From NCBI RefSeq assembly GCF_018861905.1, contig NZ_JAHLDU010000008.1:145054-209053 (forward strand): DNA of 64,000 nt. Reading direction: 5' to 3'. The number at the start of each line of letters is the position of its first letter. Position 1 is the stretch's first letter. The notes beneath the pieces are model-generated. The model saw only the letters and a program-made list of their open reading frames with translations, was not told the origin of the DNA and searched no databases. The position numbers and the translations under genes are program-made. Of the stretch, positions 34,465 through 43,704 are shown in pieces. Source of the stretch: Clostridium sp. DSM 17811 (GTDB taxonomy: Bacteria; Bacillota; Clostridia; Clostridiales; Clostridiaceae).

Positions 34465-35740
34465 AATCTTCCATCATAATTTTGATGATTTCCTTGTCGG
34501 TTTCTTTCATTCCTTCTTTTGCAAGTTTACCTACATTTGATATAGTAGATTCAATACCTTTTTTCACAATACCATCGCCACCCTTAAACTGTTGCCCCTG
34601 CTTAAACATATGATAGCCTAGAATTCCAGCATCTACAGATGTAGCAATTTTAGCCGCACAGGATGCTTTGGCACCATCACAAATTATTCCAGAAACTATT
34701 GATAATGCATTAACAATTGTATGAGAAATATCTCTATACCCTCCACCATACAAGTAAGTAATGCCTGCTCCACTTCCAGCGCCTGCACAAACAGCGCCAC
34801 AATAAGCTGAAAGTCTTCCTATACCAGTCTTTTGATGTATTGTAACTAAATTTGAAATAACCAAAGCTCTATAAAGTTTTTCTTTTGAAACCTTTAATTC
34901 ATTACCATATTCAATGACGGGAAGTGAAGCTGTCATTCCCTGATTACCACTACCGGAAACTATAATGACAGGTAGTTCACATCCATTCATCCTGGCATCT
35001 GACCCTGCAGCTGCTTTCGCCTTTGCTCTTACTTTAACATCAGAGCCATATGTCGAAATTAGAACACTTCCTATATTGGCACCATAACTGTTTTTTAATC
35101 CTTCTTCTGCAATTTTGGAATTATATTCAATCTGTCTACCAATAATATCTTCTATATCTTTTATATCCACAGAATCTGCAAAATCAACAATATCTTTTAC
35201 GCTTAATAATTCTTTACCACTAAGACCTTCTTCTTTTGATGATGTTGATTCTTTGTGGTAAAGTATCTCACCATTCTTTTCAATTAAAATAATATTGGTA
35301 TGATAGTTTACAATTCTTACTTTTACATATGTTTCTTTATAAAATACAGTTATCTGTATATCAAATATAAATGGCGTATCTATAAGTTTAACTTCTATAG
35401 GAAAAGTAGATAAGTATTCTTTAATTTTTTCTTTATCTTCATTAGATACATCTGAAATAACTTCTAGTTTCTTTTCAGGGTTGCCTGCTATAATACCAGC
35501 TGCTGTTGCAGCAGCAATTCCTTTTAAATGACCTGTATTAGGAACTATAACACTTTTAACATTTTTAATAATGTTGCCGCTCACTTCTACAATAGTTCTA
35601 TCAGGCGTATGACCTAATACTTCTTTAGCTTTTGCCGACGCATATGCAATTGCAATTGGTTCAGTACATCCCATTGCAGGTACTAGTTCTTCTTTTAAAA
35701 TCTGTAAATAAGTTTTATAAATCAAATCACTATTTTTAAT
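34463..35740 (-). CDS. L-cysteine desulfidase-like protein (UPF0597/CyuA family), AUU start
   Basis: A 425-aa protein of the CyuA (YhaM) family, [4Fe-4S] enzymes that split L-cysteine into pyruvate, ammonia and sulphide. Visible cluster cysteines are in AMGCTEPIAIAYA (Cys25), YCGAVCAGAGSGAG and CDGAKASCA. The family opening is about MK-SDLIYKTYL. To include it the gene must start at ATT (35740). That codon stands 8 bp after AAGGAGG and the frame stays open. The nearest in-frame standard start, TTG at 35725, is 23 bp from the ribosome site. An out-of-frame ATG at 35745 gives only 7 codons. With the ATT start the first cluster cysteine is residue 25, the same number recalled for the methanogen enzyme. 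Confidence 0.82.
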   Translation of the reverse strand: MKNSDLIYKTYLQILKEELVPAMGCTEPIAIAYASAKAKEVLGHTPDRTIVEVSGNIIKNVKSVIVPNTGHLKGIAAATAAGIIAGNPEKKLEVISDVSNEDKEKIKEYLSTFPIEVKLIDTPFIFDIQITVFYKETYVKVRIVNYHTNIILIEKNGEILYHKESTSSKEEGLSGKELLSVKDIVDFADSVDIKDIEDIIGRQIEYNSKIAEEGLKNSYGANIGSVLISTYGSDVKVRAKAKAAAGSDARMNGCELPVIIVSGSGNQGMTASLPVIEYGNELKVSKEKLYRALVISNLVTIHQKTGIGRLSAYCGAVCAGAGSGAGITYLYGGGYRDISHTIVNALSIVSGIICDGAKASCAAKIATSVDAGILGYHMFKQGQQFKGGDGIVKKGIESTISNVGKLAKEGMKETDKEIIKIMMED

Positions 35741-35953
35741 TTCATTCCCCTCCTTGTATCTACTGTATTAGGGAATGGGTCTCCCACGCATACATATAAT
35801 AAATTATACCATTATAATTAGTGGTAGAGTGTTTTTGATTTTATAAAGTTTTTATTGTTATATATGGTTCTACGACTTTAGACACATTAAATTTTATTAA
35901 ATTCTATATTATTTAAATTGTTACCAATTAAGTATATAATTACAATTATAACA

Positions 35954-35988
35954 GTTGAATATTGCAGCGACCCAGGAGATGATTTAAC
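35954..35988 (+). repeat. Intergenic element, copy 1 (GCAGC...AGGAGATGATTTAA)
   Basis: A 24-nt core (35964-35987) that recurs at 52291-52314 and 63625-63648. Here it is closed by GTTGAAT/ATTTAAC (35954-35960 with 35982-35988), seven pairs including one G-T. It lies 40 bp upstream of the response regulator start. Function unknown; RNA element suspected. Confidence 0.55.
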
Positions 35989-36027
35989 TCAAACTGGTTG
36001 ATTAGAGAATAAAAGAGGTGGCTTACT

Positions 36028-36729
36028 ATGGAAGATATTAAAATTTTAATAGTTGAGGATGATAAGGACATAAGCAATATGATAAAAAGAGCTTTGATTA
36101 AAGAAGGTTATGGAGTTTCATGTGCATTTGACGGACAAGAAGCATTTAATGTCTGGGGAAAAGAAAATTTTAAATTATTTATTTTAGATATAATGCTTCC
36201 CAAAATTGATGGAATAGAGGTTATGAGAAGAATACGAATGAAAAGTATGGTACCTATACTTATGGTATCTGCAAAAGCCGAAGAGAGTGATAGAATCATA
36301 GGTTTAGGGCTTGGCGCAGATGATTATTTAGTAAAGCCTTTTGCAATAGCAGAGCTTATTGCAAGAGTAAAAGCTCTGCTTAGAAGATATATGTATTATA
36401 GTTCAAGGGATGATATTATGGGGAATATCATAGAGTATGGAGAAATAAAGTTTGATTTAGATAATTATACAGCTATAAAAAAGGACAAAACAATTAATCT
36501 TAGGGCAAAGGAATATGAGCTATTAAAGTTATTTTTTAAAAATCCCAATAAAGTCTTTACGAAGTCCCAAATATTCAGTTCTGTATGGAGAGAAGAATAT
36601 TTGGGAGATGATAATACTGTGATGGTTCATATCAGGAGATTAAGAAATAAAATTGAAGACAACCCTGACAAACCCAAATATATAGAGACTGTCTGGGGAA
36701 TAGGGTATAGGTTGGGGAGTTTAAAATGA
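36028..36729 (+). CDS. OmpR-family response regulator of an ABC-linked two-component system
   Basis: A 233-aa regulator. The receiver has EDDKD, phospho-acceptor Asp in LFILDIMLPKIDG (about residue 53) and Lys in LVKPFAIAEL. The DNA-binding winged helix ends HIRRLRNKIEDNPDKPKYIE. SD AGAGGTGGCTTACT precedes the ATG. The kinase gene overlaps its end by 4 bp (ATGA). The pair is followed by two ABC transporters, and four direct repeats with 11-bp period lie just before the first, so this is their probable regulator. The sensor's small size suggests the transporter itself may take part in sensing, as in antimicrobial-peptide modules. Confidence 0.9.
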   Translation: MEDIKILIVEDDKDISNMIKRALIKEGYGVSCAFDGQEAFNVWGKENFKLFILDIMLPKIDGIEVMRRIRMKSMVPILMVSAKAEESDRIIGLGLGADDYLVKPFAIAELIARVKALLRRYMYYSSRDDIMGNIIEYGEIKFDLDNYTAIKKDKTINLRAKEYELLKLFFKNPNKVFTKSQIFSSVWREEYLGDDNTVMVHIRRLRNKIEDNPDKPKYIETVWGIGYRLGSLK

Positions 36730-37637
36730 TATACATATTTGTGCTCACAACTATTATTCTAGCTTTAGTTATAGTATTTCAAAATATAAAAATACATAGT
36801 ATTTCAGATAATATAAAAGAAGTTATGGATGGAAATTTTAATGAAAGAATTAGGATTTATGACTATAATCCTAGAGTTAAAGATTTAATTATTAATTTGA
36901 ATAAACTTATAGATGAATTTCAAAAAATAGTATCATTGAATAAACAATATGAAGAGGCTAGGAAAAAGATGATATCAAATATATCCCATGATTTTAGGAC
37001 TCCACTCACAACTATGCTAGGATATATTGAAATGCTAAGGGATGATAATAGCTTAGATGATGAAGAATGCATGGAATATTTAGAGATAATAAGTACAAAG
37101 GGAGAAATCTTAAGGGGGCTAATTGAAGAATTTTTTAGTTTATCAAAGTTTGACTCTAGTGATGTTGTACTAACTTTTGAAAGAGTTAATATCAGTGAAA
37201 TTATGAGACAGTGTATATTATCCTTCATAAAGGATTTTGAAGTTAATGGTATTGAATTAGTAATAGATATTTCTAGTGTGGATTTATTTATCCGAGCTGA
37301 TGAAGGGGCTATTTATAGAGTAATACAAAATCTAATAGCTAATGCTCTAAGGTACGGAGCAGAGGGAAAAGTAATTGGAGTGAGTTTAGAGGGGGAAATG
37401 GATAGCGTGGTCTTGGAAATATGGGATATGGGTAGAGGAATACCCCAGGAGGAAATACCATATATTTTTAAACGCTTATATTCAGTGGATAAATCAAAAA
37501 ATAATAGAAAAACAGGTAGTGGTCTGGGCTTAGCTATAGTAAAAAAACTAGTAGAAAAGCATGAAGGAACCATTGAAGTTAGTAGTAAGCCCTATGAAAA
37601 AACAACGTTTAAGATAACACTTAGGAATATTCCTTAA
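36726..37637 (+). CDS. Short membrane histidine kinase of the ABC-linked system
   Basis: A 303-aa kinase with a single N-terminal membrane helix (about 2-18) and hardly any extracytoplasmic part. A HAMP-like segment (FNERIRIYDYNPRVKDL) is followed by HisKA with the phospho-acceptor His in ISNISHDFRTPLTTMLGYIE (about residue 89). The ATPase domain has QNLIANALRYG (N box) and GSGLGLAIVKKLVEKHEG (G box). Lack of a sensor domain means it probably gets its signal through the membrane or from the neighbouring transporter, as intramembrane-sensing kinases do. It overlaps its regulator by 4 bp. Confidence 0.9.
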   Translation: MIYIFVLTTIILALVIVFQNIKIHSISDNIKEVMDGNFNERIRIYDYNPRVKDLIINLNKLIDEFQKIVSLNKQYEEARKKMISNISHDFRTPLTTMLGYIEMLRDDNSLDDEECMEYLEIISTKGEILRGLIEEFFSLSKFDSSDVVLTFERVNISEIMRQCILSFIKDFEVNGIELVIDISSVDLFIRADEGAIYRVIQNLIANALRYGAEGKVIGVSLEGEMDSVVLEIWDMGRGIPQEEIPYIFKRLYSVDKSKNNRKTGSGLGLAIVKKLVEKHEGTIEVSSKPYEKTTFKITLRNIP

Positions 37638-37653
37638 GATTTATTATTAAAAA

Positions 37654-37692
37654 GTTAAGAAACGTGTAAGAAGCGTGTTAGTGAGAGTTAAG
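37654..37692 (+). promoter_or_regulatory. Four direct repeats with 11-bp period upstream of the ABC operon
   Basis: GTTAAG (37654), TGTAAG (37665), TGTTAG (37676) and GTTAAG (37687) start exactly 11 bp apart, one DNA turn each. This is the pattern bound by tandem dimers of OmpR-family regulators. TATTAT at 37703-37708 can serve as the -10, which puts the last repeat where the -35 would be and suggests activation. Confidence 0.65.
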
Positions 37693-37747
37693 GATTATGG
37701 TTTATTATTAAAGCATAGTCCTTTTTAATATGTAATGAGGTGATTTT

Positions 37748-38668
37748 GTGGAATATGCAATAAGAACGCATAATTTAACTAAAAAATACAAGGGCGTGTC
37801 CGTAGTAGATAATTTAAATATTAATATAGAAAAGGGAGAGATATATGGATTTTTAGGACAAAATGGTGCGGGAAAAACTACAACTTTAAGAATGCTTATG
37901 GGACTTATAAGAATTTCAGAAGGGGAAGTTGAACTGTTTGGACAGAATAATTATTCAAAGAAAATATATAAAAAAATAGGTTCATTAATAGAGTATCCTG
38001 GATTCTATCCAAATTTAACTGCAGAGGAAAATTTAGAGATACATAGAAGAATGGCGGGTATAGAAAATATAGAGTATATAAAGGAAGCCTTAGAAATAGT
38101 GGGACTAAATTATGACGAAATTAAGAATAAAAAGGTTAAAAATTATTCTCTAGGTATGAAGCAGAGACTTGGCATATCAAGGGCGATACTGCATAAGCCA
38201 GAACTACTTATTTTAGATGAACCAACTAATGGGTTAGATCCTCTTGGCATAAGAGATATTAGAGAAATATTGTTAGAACTAAAAAATAAAAAGGGTATAA
38301 CTATTATTATATCAAGCCATATTTTAAGTGAGATTGAATATTTAGCAACAAAGATAGGAGTTATTCATAGGGGGAAACTACTTGAAGAAATAGACTATAG
38401 GGAACTTCAGAGAAGAAACAGAAAATATCTTAGGGTAAAAGTAAGTGATGATAAAAAAGCTTGTTTCTTGCTTGAAAACAAACTTAATATTAAGGATTTT
38501 GATGTATTAGAAAAAAATGTTCTAAGAATTTATGAAAATCTTGATAAGGGGTCACAAATAGCTAAACTTTTCATTAACAATGATCTGGAACTTCATGAGA
38601 TGCAGCTTAGTGTGGACAATCTAGAAGATTATTTTGTAAGGCTAACAGGGGGAGAGGGTAATGTTTAA
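37748..38668 (+). CDS. ABC transporter ATP-binding protein, BcrA/LanF type
   Basis: A 306-aa ATPase. Walker A is GQNGAGKTT (about 38-46). The region NLTAEENLEIHRRMAGIENI is typical of bacitracin/lantibiotic-immunity ATPases (BcrA, NisF, EpiF). The signature is YSLGMKQRLGIS, Walker B is LLILDEPTNGLDP and the switch His is in ISSHILSEIE. It drives expulsion of a peptide antibiotic from the membrane. The start is GTG behind GAGGTGATTTT. It overlaps the permease gene by 8 bp. Confidence 0.9.
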   Translation: MEYAIRTHNLTKKYKGVSVVDNLNINIEKGEIYGFLGQNGAGKTTTLRMLMGLIRISEGEVELFGQNNYSKKIYKKIGSLIEYPGFYPNLTAEENLEIHRRMAGIENIEYIKEALEIVGLNYDEIKNKKVKNYSLGMKQRLGISRAILHKPELLILDEPTNGLDPLGIRDIREILLELKNKKGITIIISSHILSEIEYLATKIGVIHRGKLLEEIDYRELQRRNRKYLRVKVSDDKKACFLLENKLNIKDFDVLEKNVLRIYENLDKGSQIAKLFINNDLELHEMQLSVDNLEDYFVRLTGGEGNV

Positions 38669-39425
38669 TCTTATTCATTGTGAATTTCTAAAATTAAAGA
38701 AATCATATTTGTTTTTAACCATAGCGATAATAATTTTGATTCCCCCGATATTGTTATATATAAAATGGCATTCTGAGTATAATTTAATAATCTGGGATAT
38801 GTATCTTTTTCAAGAAGAAATAAGCTCAACAGCATTGATTAATTTGCCTATGTATGTATTTATTTCTTCATATATTTACACAAGAGAATTCTCTTATAAT
38901 ACTGCTCAGACCTTATTTTCCTATTCTATTAGCAGGCCCCAAATATTTATATCAAAGTTTTTAACTATAGTAATAATGACATCATGTATTATGATTTTGC
39001 AGCTTTTATTTGCTGTTTTGGCAGGGTTATTACTTCCTCATGAGCCCCTTACTATGGGAATAGTCCTAGGTTATTTGAAAATAAATATATACATTTTAGT
39101 TGCCCAATATGCAATTTTACCAATTGCTATTTTTATAGCACAAGTAAGTAGAAATATTATTTTGCCAATGGTTTATGGGGGGATTATAACCGTATTTAAT
39201 ATATGTGTACCCCAGCTTAAGTCAGGAATTATAGAATACCTGCCAATTACTTATCCTATACAAATAATGACCAATTCTTTCAAAACTAATATTTATAGGC
39301 AAGATATAATGATAATAAATAATTCAATTCCATTATCAAGTGTAAGCATAGTGCTTGCAATTTTAACTTTTATAATTGGAATTACAATGTGTATTACTTA
39401 TTATTTAAAGACGGATATTACTTAG
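38661..39425 (+). CDS. ABC-2 permease, BcrB/LanE/G type
   Basis: A 254-aa membrane protein with six helices (near 16-35, 60-75, 100-125, 138-160, 168-188, 228-248). It opens MFNLIHCEFLKLKKSYLFL, the usual opening of lantibiotic-immunity permeases, and has SYIYTREFSYNTAQTLFSYS (then ISRPQIF), the conserved loop of that group. Together with the ATPase gene it overlaps, it forms a peptide-antibiotic export/immunity transporter. The substrate is inferred from family and from the two-component system just upstream. Confidence 0.85.
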   Translation: MFNLIHCEFLKLKKSYLFLTIAIIILIPPILLYIKWHSEYNLIIWDMYLFQEEISSTALINLPMYVFISSYIYTREFSYNTAQTLFSYSISRPQIFISKFLTIVIMTSCIMILQLLFAVLAGLLLPHEPLTMGIVLGYLKINIYILVAQYAILPIAIFIAQVSRNIILPMVYGGIITVFNICVPQLKSGIIEYLPITYPIQIMTNSFKTNIYRQDIMIINNSIPLSSVSIVLAILTFIIGITMCITYYLKTDIT

Positions 39426-39466
39426 CTAAATAGGAATTATGAATAGACAAAACAGGGGGGATAAAC

Positions 39467-40354
39467 ATGTTCATAGAAATATCTAATTTAAAAAAGCAAT
39501 ATAATAATGGACCAATGGCGCTTAATGACATATCTCTACCCATTGGAGAAGGAGTTTTTGGACTTTTGGGAGAAAATGGTGCAGGGAAAACTACATTAAT
39601 GCGAATTCTTGTAACGTTAATGAATCAAACTAGTGGTACAGTTAATATGGATGGTACAATTATTAGTTCAAAAAACGCCTCAAAAATAAAATGTAAAATT
39701 GGTTATTTACCTCAAGAACTGGGATTACATCCTAACCTAACAGTTCGTGAAACCTTGGATTACTTCGGAATATTATCTTTAATGAGTCTTTCAGATAGGA
39801 AGCAGCAAATTGATAAATTACTGGTTGAAACAAATCTAGAAGAACATGCCAATAAGAAAATCAAGCATTTATCAGGCGGAATGAAGCGTAGAGTAGGATT
39901 AGCTCAAGCAATGCTAAATAATCCTTCACTATTAGTAGTAGATGAACCAACTACTGGTCTTGATCCAGAAGAACGTATTAGAATTCGAATGCTTTTAAGC
40001 AAGGTTTCTAAAGGGCGAACTATAATCTTATCGACCCATGTAGTGGAAGACGTCGCAAGTATTTGCAATAAGCTAGCTATCATGGAAAAAAGTAAAATAA
40101 TATTTACTGGATCGGTTCCTGAATTAATTAATATTGCAAACAATCATGTTTTTACAAAAAATGTTCAGAATGAAGCTGAACTAATTCAATTTAGCAAACA
40201 ACATACTATTACAAATAGTGTTTACACCAGCAAAGGTATATGTGTTCGTTTTATAAGTGATTTTAAAGTAGAAGATTCGGTAACTGAAAATCCTAACATA
40301 GAGGACGCTTATATTTATGTAAGAAATATAATACAGAAGAAGGTGAGTAAATGA
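39467..40354 (+). CDS. ABC transporter ATP-binding protein (second transporter)
   Basis: A 295-aa ATPase. Walker A is GENGAGKTT, the Q-loop region is GYLPQELGLHPNLTVRETLD, the signature is LSGGMKRRVGLA, Walker B is LLVVDEPTTGLDPEERIRIR and the switch His is in LSTHVVEDVAS. It resembles the ATPase at 22806-23693 more than the BcrA-type one before it. It starts 41 bp after the previous permease on the same strand, so it may belong to the same regulated operon. It overlaps its large permease by 4 bp. Confidence 0.9.
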   Translation: MFIEISNLKKQYNNGPMALNDISLPIGEGVFGLLGENGAGKTTLMRILVTLMNQTSGTVNMDGTIISSKNASKIKCKIGYLPQELGLHPNLTVRETLDYFGILSLMSLSDRKQQIDKLLVETNLEEHANKKIKHLSGGMKRRVGLAQAMLNNPSLLVVDEPTTGLDPEERIRIRMLLSKVSKGRTIILSTHVVEDVASICNKLAIMEKSKIIFTGSVPELINIANNHVFTKNVQNEAELIQFSKQHTITNSVYTSKGICVRFISDFKVEDSVTENPNIEDAYIYVRNIIQKKVSK

Positions 40355-42252
40355 AATCTTGGTTAGAAATTGTTGGTTTTGAAATAAAGATTCAAGCTAA
40401 AAGCAAATTCTTTTGGCTATTAACTTGTATGCTATTGGTGTTATCTATTGGTGCTAGTATTAAATATTTTAATCATTATCAACTTAAGACGCCAGCAGAT
40501 TTAACTAGTATATTAAGTTCTAGTACAGCAGGTGATGTTTCAATACCTGTTTCAGGTAAAGATCGAAATACCTATTTTATAAAAGGAATTTCCAATAGAT
40601 TTATAGAGAATAACAAGCAGGATTCAGATAAAATTATTAAATGGCTATCACTAAAAATTTACTCGCGCGAAACATGGACAAGGGATAGTCTTATAGATCT
40701 TCAGAGCCAGCTGTATCAGAAATTTCCCTCAGTTAACCAAAATGAATACAGTCAGGATATGCTTTATAAGAATTATACATTGAGTGCGGATAAACTGGAC
40801 GCAACATATACTGAATTTATGAGTTATTTACATAAAACGAATCAAACATTTTCTAATTCTTTTGCACGTCAATATGCCCAAGATACTGCTATGTATGTAT
40901 CAATTATCTTTATACTCTTTTTTGCATTTCTTTTCCAAAAGGAACTGCAACCATCGCTGCATGATCTGTTACTTTCAAAGTCAATATCAAATTTAACGTA
41001 TATTACAGGAAAATTTGCAGGTGCATTTTCAATGTGTTTATTTGCAATAGCATTTGATACTCTGATTTTTAGTGTATGGGATATAATATTTTGTTCTAAA
41101 TTGGGAATGCCCTTATATCTAGGTGCATTATGGACAAATATATTATTCTATACCGTTCCAACCATTTTATTTTACGCAAGTCTTATGGTTTTAGTTTCTC
41201 TTTTATTTAGAAATGGATTTGCTGCAATACCACTTTTTTTTATAACTATATTATCTTCTATGATGACAACAACATTATCAGATGGTACTTCAGTGCAATG
41301 GATGTGGCTTGCCCCAATTATATCATATGATAATTTTTATCAGTTAGTTCCACATAGTCAAATGCAAGCCTATATTATCAATCGTATTGGGCTTTGTATT
41401 TTAAGTGTGATTTTCCTTTTAACATCTTGTCATATTTGGGCTAGAACTAGCGAGGCTGGAAAACAAAGTAAAAAGTTTAAATTTTTTCATACTAGCTTAG
41501 TAAGAGATTCAAAACCACAAAAAAAGAGTGGAGCTTTTGCGTTTGTAAAATATAATGCCAAGATAGCGGCCTCACCAATTCAATTATCTGTTGCATTTAT
41601 ATTACTAATTTTTACTATAACCACAATACTTACTGAAAACAGGGGAGTAACAGAAATAGGCATGTCAATTTTAGGGAATATAGCATGGGCATCGGTAATT
41701 GTATTTTCAAATATTTACAGTATAGAATATTCACATAAAACTATGGATAATTTTTATTTAACTAATAGAAATAAATTGGGAATCATGGCTAGGAGAATAT
41801 TCATCAACTTATGTTTTATATTTATAATGGTCAGTGTTGTATTTTTTATTGATTTATTCTTAGTTGATAAACCAGGTAGTGTTATAGGTACAGTTATTTT
41901 AATTAGCTATTTTAAGACGGTTATTACTTGCATGTCATGTTCGCTTTTTTTCGGGGTGTGTTCCATGACAATTTCTAATTTTTTCTGTACTGGTATAGGA
42001 GGCATAGTTGGAGGCTTTTTAATTAATTTTCTTTTTACTTCCACTGCAGTTGCTAATAGATATTCCATATTTAATATTTATATTTCAAATTTATATTATA
42101 CAAATATTAATCAAGATCGTGAACTATGGTGGAAAAGCGCAATTATTTTCATAGGAATATCACTTATGATATTTATGTTAAACAAATGGACGATTTATCG
42201 TTCAAATAAAGTTGAATTAAGAGTTAAGCATAGCACTATAAAGCCAAAATAG
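40351..42252 (+). CDS. Large ABC permease (second transporter)
   Basis: A 633-aa membrane protein. The first helix (about 18-36) is followed by a roughly 140-residue extracytoplasmic segment. A block of five or six helices (about 180-365), a short cytoplasmic loop and a second block of about six helices (410-615) follow. This duplicated ABC-2 layout is seen in permeases paired with the preceding ATPase type. No peptidase motif is present. Substrate unknown. The last 36 bp overlap the 3' end of the CdaR-like gene on the other strand. Confidence 0.75.
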   Translation: MKSWLEIVGFEIKIQAKSKFFWLLTCMLLVLSIGASIKYFNHYQLKTPADLTSILSSSTAGDVSIPVSGKDRNTYFIKGISNRFIENNKQDSDKIIKWLSLKIYSRETWTRDSLIDLQSQLYQKFPSVNQNEYSQDMLYKNYTLSADKLDATYTEFMSYLHKTNQTFSNSFARQYAQDTAMYVSIIFILFFAFLFQKELQPSLHDLLLSKSISNLTYITGKFAGAFSMCLFAIAFDTLIFSVWDIIFCSKLGMPLYLGALWTNILFYTVPTILFYASLMVLVSLLFRNGFAAIPLFFITILSSMMTTTLSDGTSVQWMWLAPIISYDNFYQLVPHSQMQAYIINRIGLCILSVIFLLTSCHIWARTSEAGKQSKKFKFFHTSLVRDSKPQKKSGAFAFVKYNAKIAASPIQLSVAFILLIFTITTILTENRGVTEIGMSILGNIAWASVIVFSNIYSIEYSHKTMDNFYLTNRNKLGIMARRIFINLCFIFIMVSVVFFIDLFLVDKPGSVIGTVILISYFKTVITCMSCSLFFGVCSMTISNFFCTGIGGIVGGFLINFLFTSTAVANRYSIFNIYISNLYYTNINQDRELWWKSAIIFIGISLMIFMLNKWTIYRSNKVELRVKHSTIKPK

Positions 42253-43356
42253 GTCAGTGTAGTTTCTAGGGTTTTTATTTGTAATTTTGTGAATTTTATT
42301 TAAACGATATCTAATGGTATTTCTATGAATGAATAACCTATTTGATACATTGTTAAGCTCTCCATTTTCTTCTATTAAAACTTTTAAAGTTTCTCTTAAT
42401 ACTCCATCATTATCATTTGAAGCTACTAATTTGTAGGTTTCTGCTAATTCATCGATCTTCCATTTTTCATTGTTTTGAGAGAATAACATCTCAGATTTTA
42501 GTGAATTAAAAAAATAAATATTATGGTTAGGGTAGATTTTTTCACCAAATATAAGTGTTTCTTTAGCAATACTATAAGATTTATACATGTCATTTAAGTT
42601 GTCATACGTTTTTCCAACTGATATCTTTACAGTAATTCCTAGTTGAACACATATTTTTTGATTGATTTCCTTTATTTTTTCATTATAATCTTCAATTTCA
42701 TTGTTAATATGCAGACATTTATGTAATACAACAATGGTTTGCGAATTAATTATTGTTGCTAATGATTCCATAAATGTTACTTCTAATAGGTTTATTATTA
42801 CATTTAGTATATTTAAATCAATTTTATCTGAATTATCGTCAAAATTTACTTCAATTATAAATATAAACATAGGATAATTGTATGGAATTTCAAATCCCTT
42901 TATATGTTTTTTTAATAAAGAAAGAGAATCTTGTTTATTATATATAAGTGCTAGCATAACTTCTTGCTTCATTCTCTTGTTACTTTCGAATTCTGTCAAT
43001 ACATGTTCTTGTTCAATCATCATTTCTGCTGTCATTTTAATTAATTTACCATAGCCTAAAACATCACTAGGTTTCCCTGTAATACCAATTACTCCAACTA
43101 CTCTATTCTGAAATTCTATAACTAGGTTAGTTCCGGAATGCACGCCGTTTAATTTCTCACTTCCGTGTTCACTAACACTAAATTCTGAATTTCTTTTAAG
43201 TGCTATTATTGCTCCTTCATGTATATCTCCAATTCTGTTTTTATCTCCTGACGCTATAATAATGCCTAATGTATTGGTTATAATTATATTATAATTAACA
43301 GCGCTCATAGTCCTTTCAACAATATTTTTAGCTAATTTGCTGCTTAAGATTTCCAA
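42217..43356 (-). CDS. CdaR-family transcriptional regulator (sugar-diacid type)
   Basis: A 379-aa regulator. The N-terminal sugar-diacid recognition domain (about 1-130) contains ILSSKLAKNIVERTMSAVNY and FQNRVVGVIGITGKPSDVLG. A GGDEF-like middle and a C-terminal PucR-type helix-turn-helix (NVSNRLFIHRNTIRYRLNKI) complete it. CdaR proteins activate glycerate, glucarate or gluconate-type genes. The TTG at 43356 is chosen because it lies 9 bp after AGGAG; the ATG at 43365 touches the ribosome site. No sugar-diacid gene is adjacent; the probable GntP-type permease lies 20 kb away. Converges and overlaps with the ABC permease by 36 bp. Confidence 0.85.
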   Translation of the reverse strand: MEILSSKLAKNIVERTMSAVNYNIIITNTLGIIIASGDKNRIGDIHEGAIIALKRNSEFSVSEHGSEKLNGVHSGTNLVIEFQNRVVGVIGITGKPSDVLGYGKLIKMTAEMMIEQEHVLTEFESNKRMKQEVMLALIYNKQDSLSLLKKHIKGFEIPYNYPMFIFIIEVNFDDNSDKIDLNILNVIINLLEVTFMESLATIINSQTIVVLHKCLHINNEIEDYNEKIKEINQKICVQLGITVKISVGKTYDNLNDMYKSYSIAKETLIFGEKIYPNHNIYFFNSLKSEMLFSQNNEKWKIDELAETYKLVASNDNDGVLRETLKVLIEENGELNNVSNRLFIHRNTIRYRLNKIHKITNKNPRNYTDLFWLYSAMLNS

Positions 43357-43704
43357 TAAGTACATCTCCTTTTAAGTTATAAAAATAGATACGATAAATT
43401 AAATCATCGATGTGCATATAAACAAAATTAACGTTCATTATTTGTACAATTAGATATTGATTATTAAATTAAAAAGCATGATAATATATATATAACGTTA
43501 AGTAATCTTTTGATTTTACTATAAAAAGCACTATTATTATTAGAATTATATTAATTTAAATAGGGGTGAACAAGGTTAATTATATTTTAATATTGTACAA
43601 ATTGATATAGTGGATTTGTGTAAATGCATAACTAATACAATTATATTTTTTAAAATAATAAATAAGTAAATTAGATTTAATATTTAATTAAGGAGTGATA
43701 AATT
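43357..43704. other. Gene-free AT-rich region between cdaR-like and cfa genes
   Basis: 348 bp without a gene. It must hold the divergent promoters of the two flanking genes. I see several TATA-like stretches but no clear promoter pair, inverted repeat or RNA motif. Confidence 0.5.

Noticed and set aside
35743..35745. ATG as start of the cysteine desulfidase-like gene
   Set aside because: It is out of frame with the gene, ends after 7 codons and stands only 3 bp from the ribosome site.
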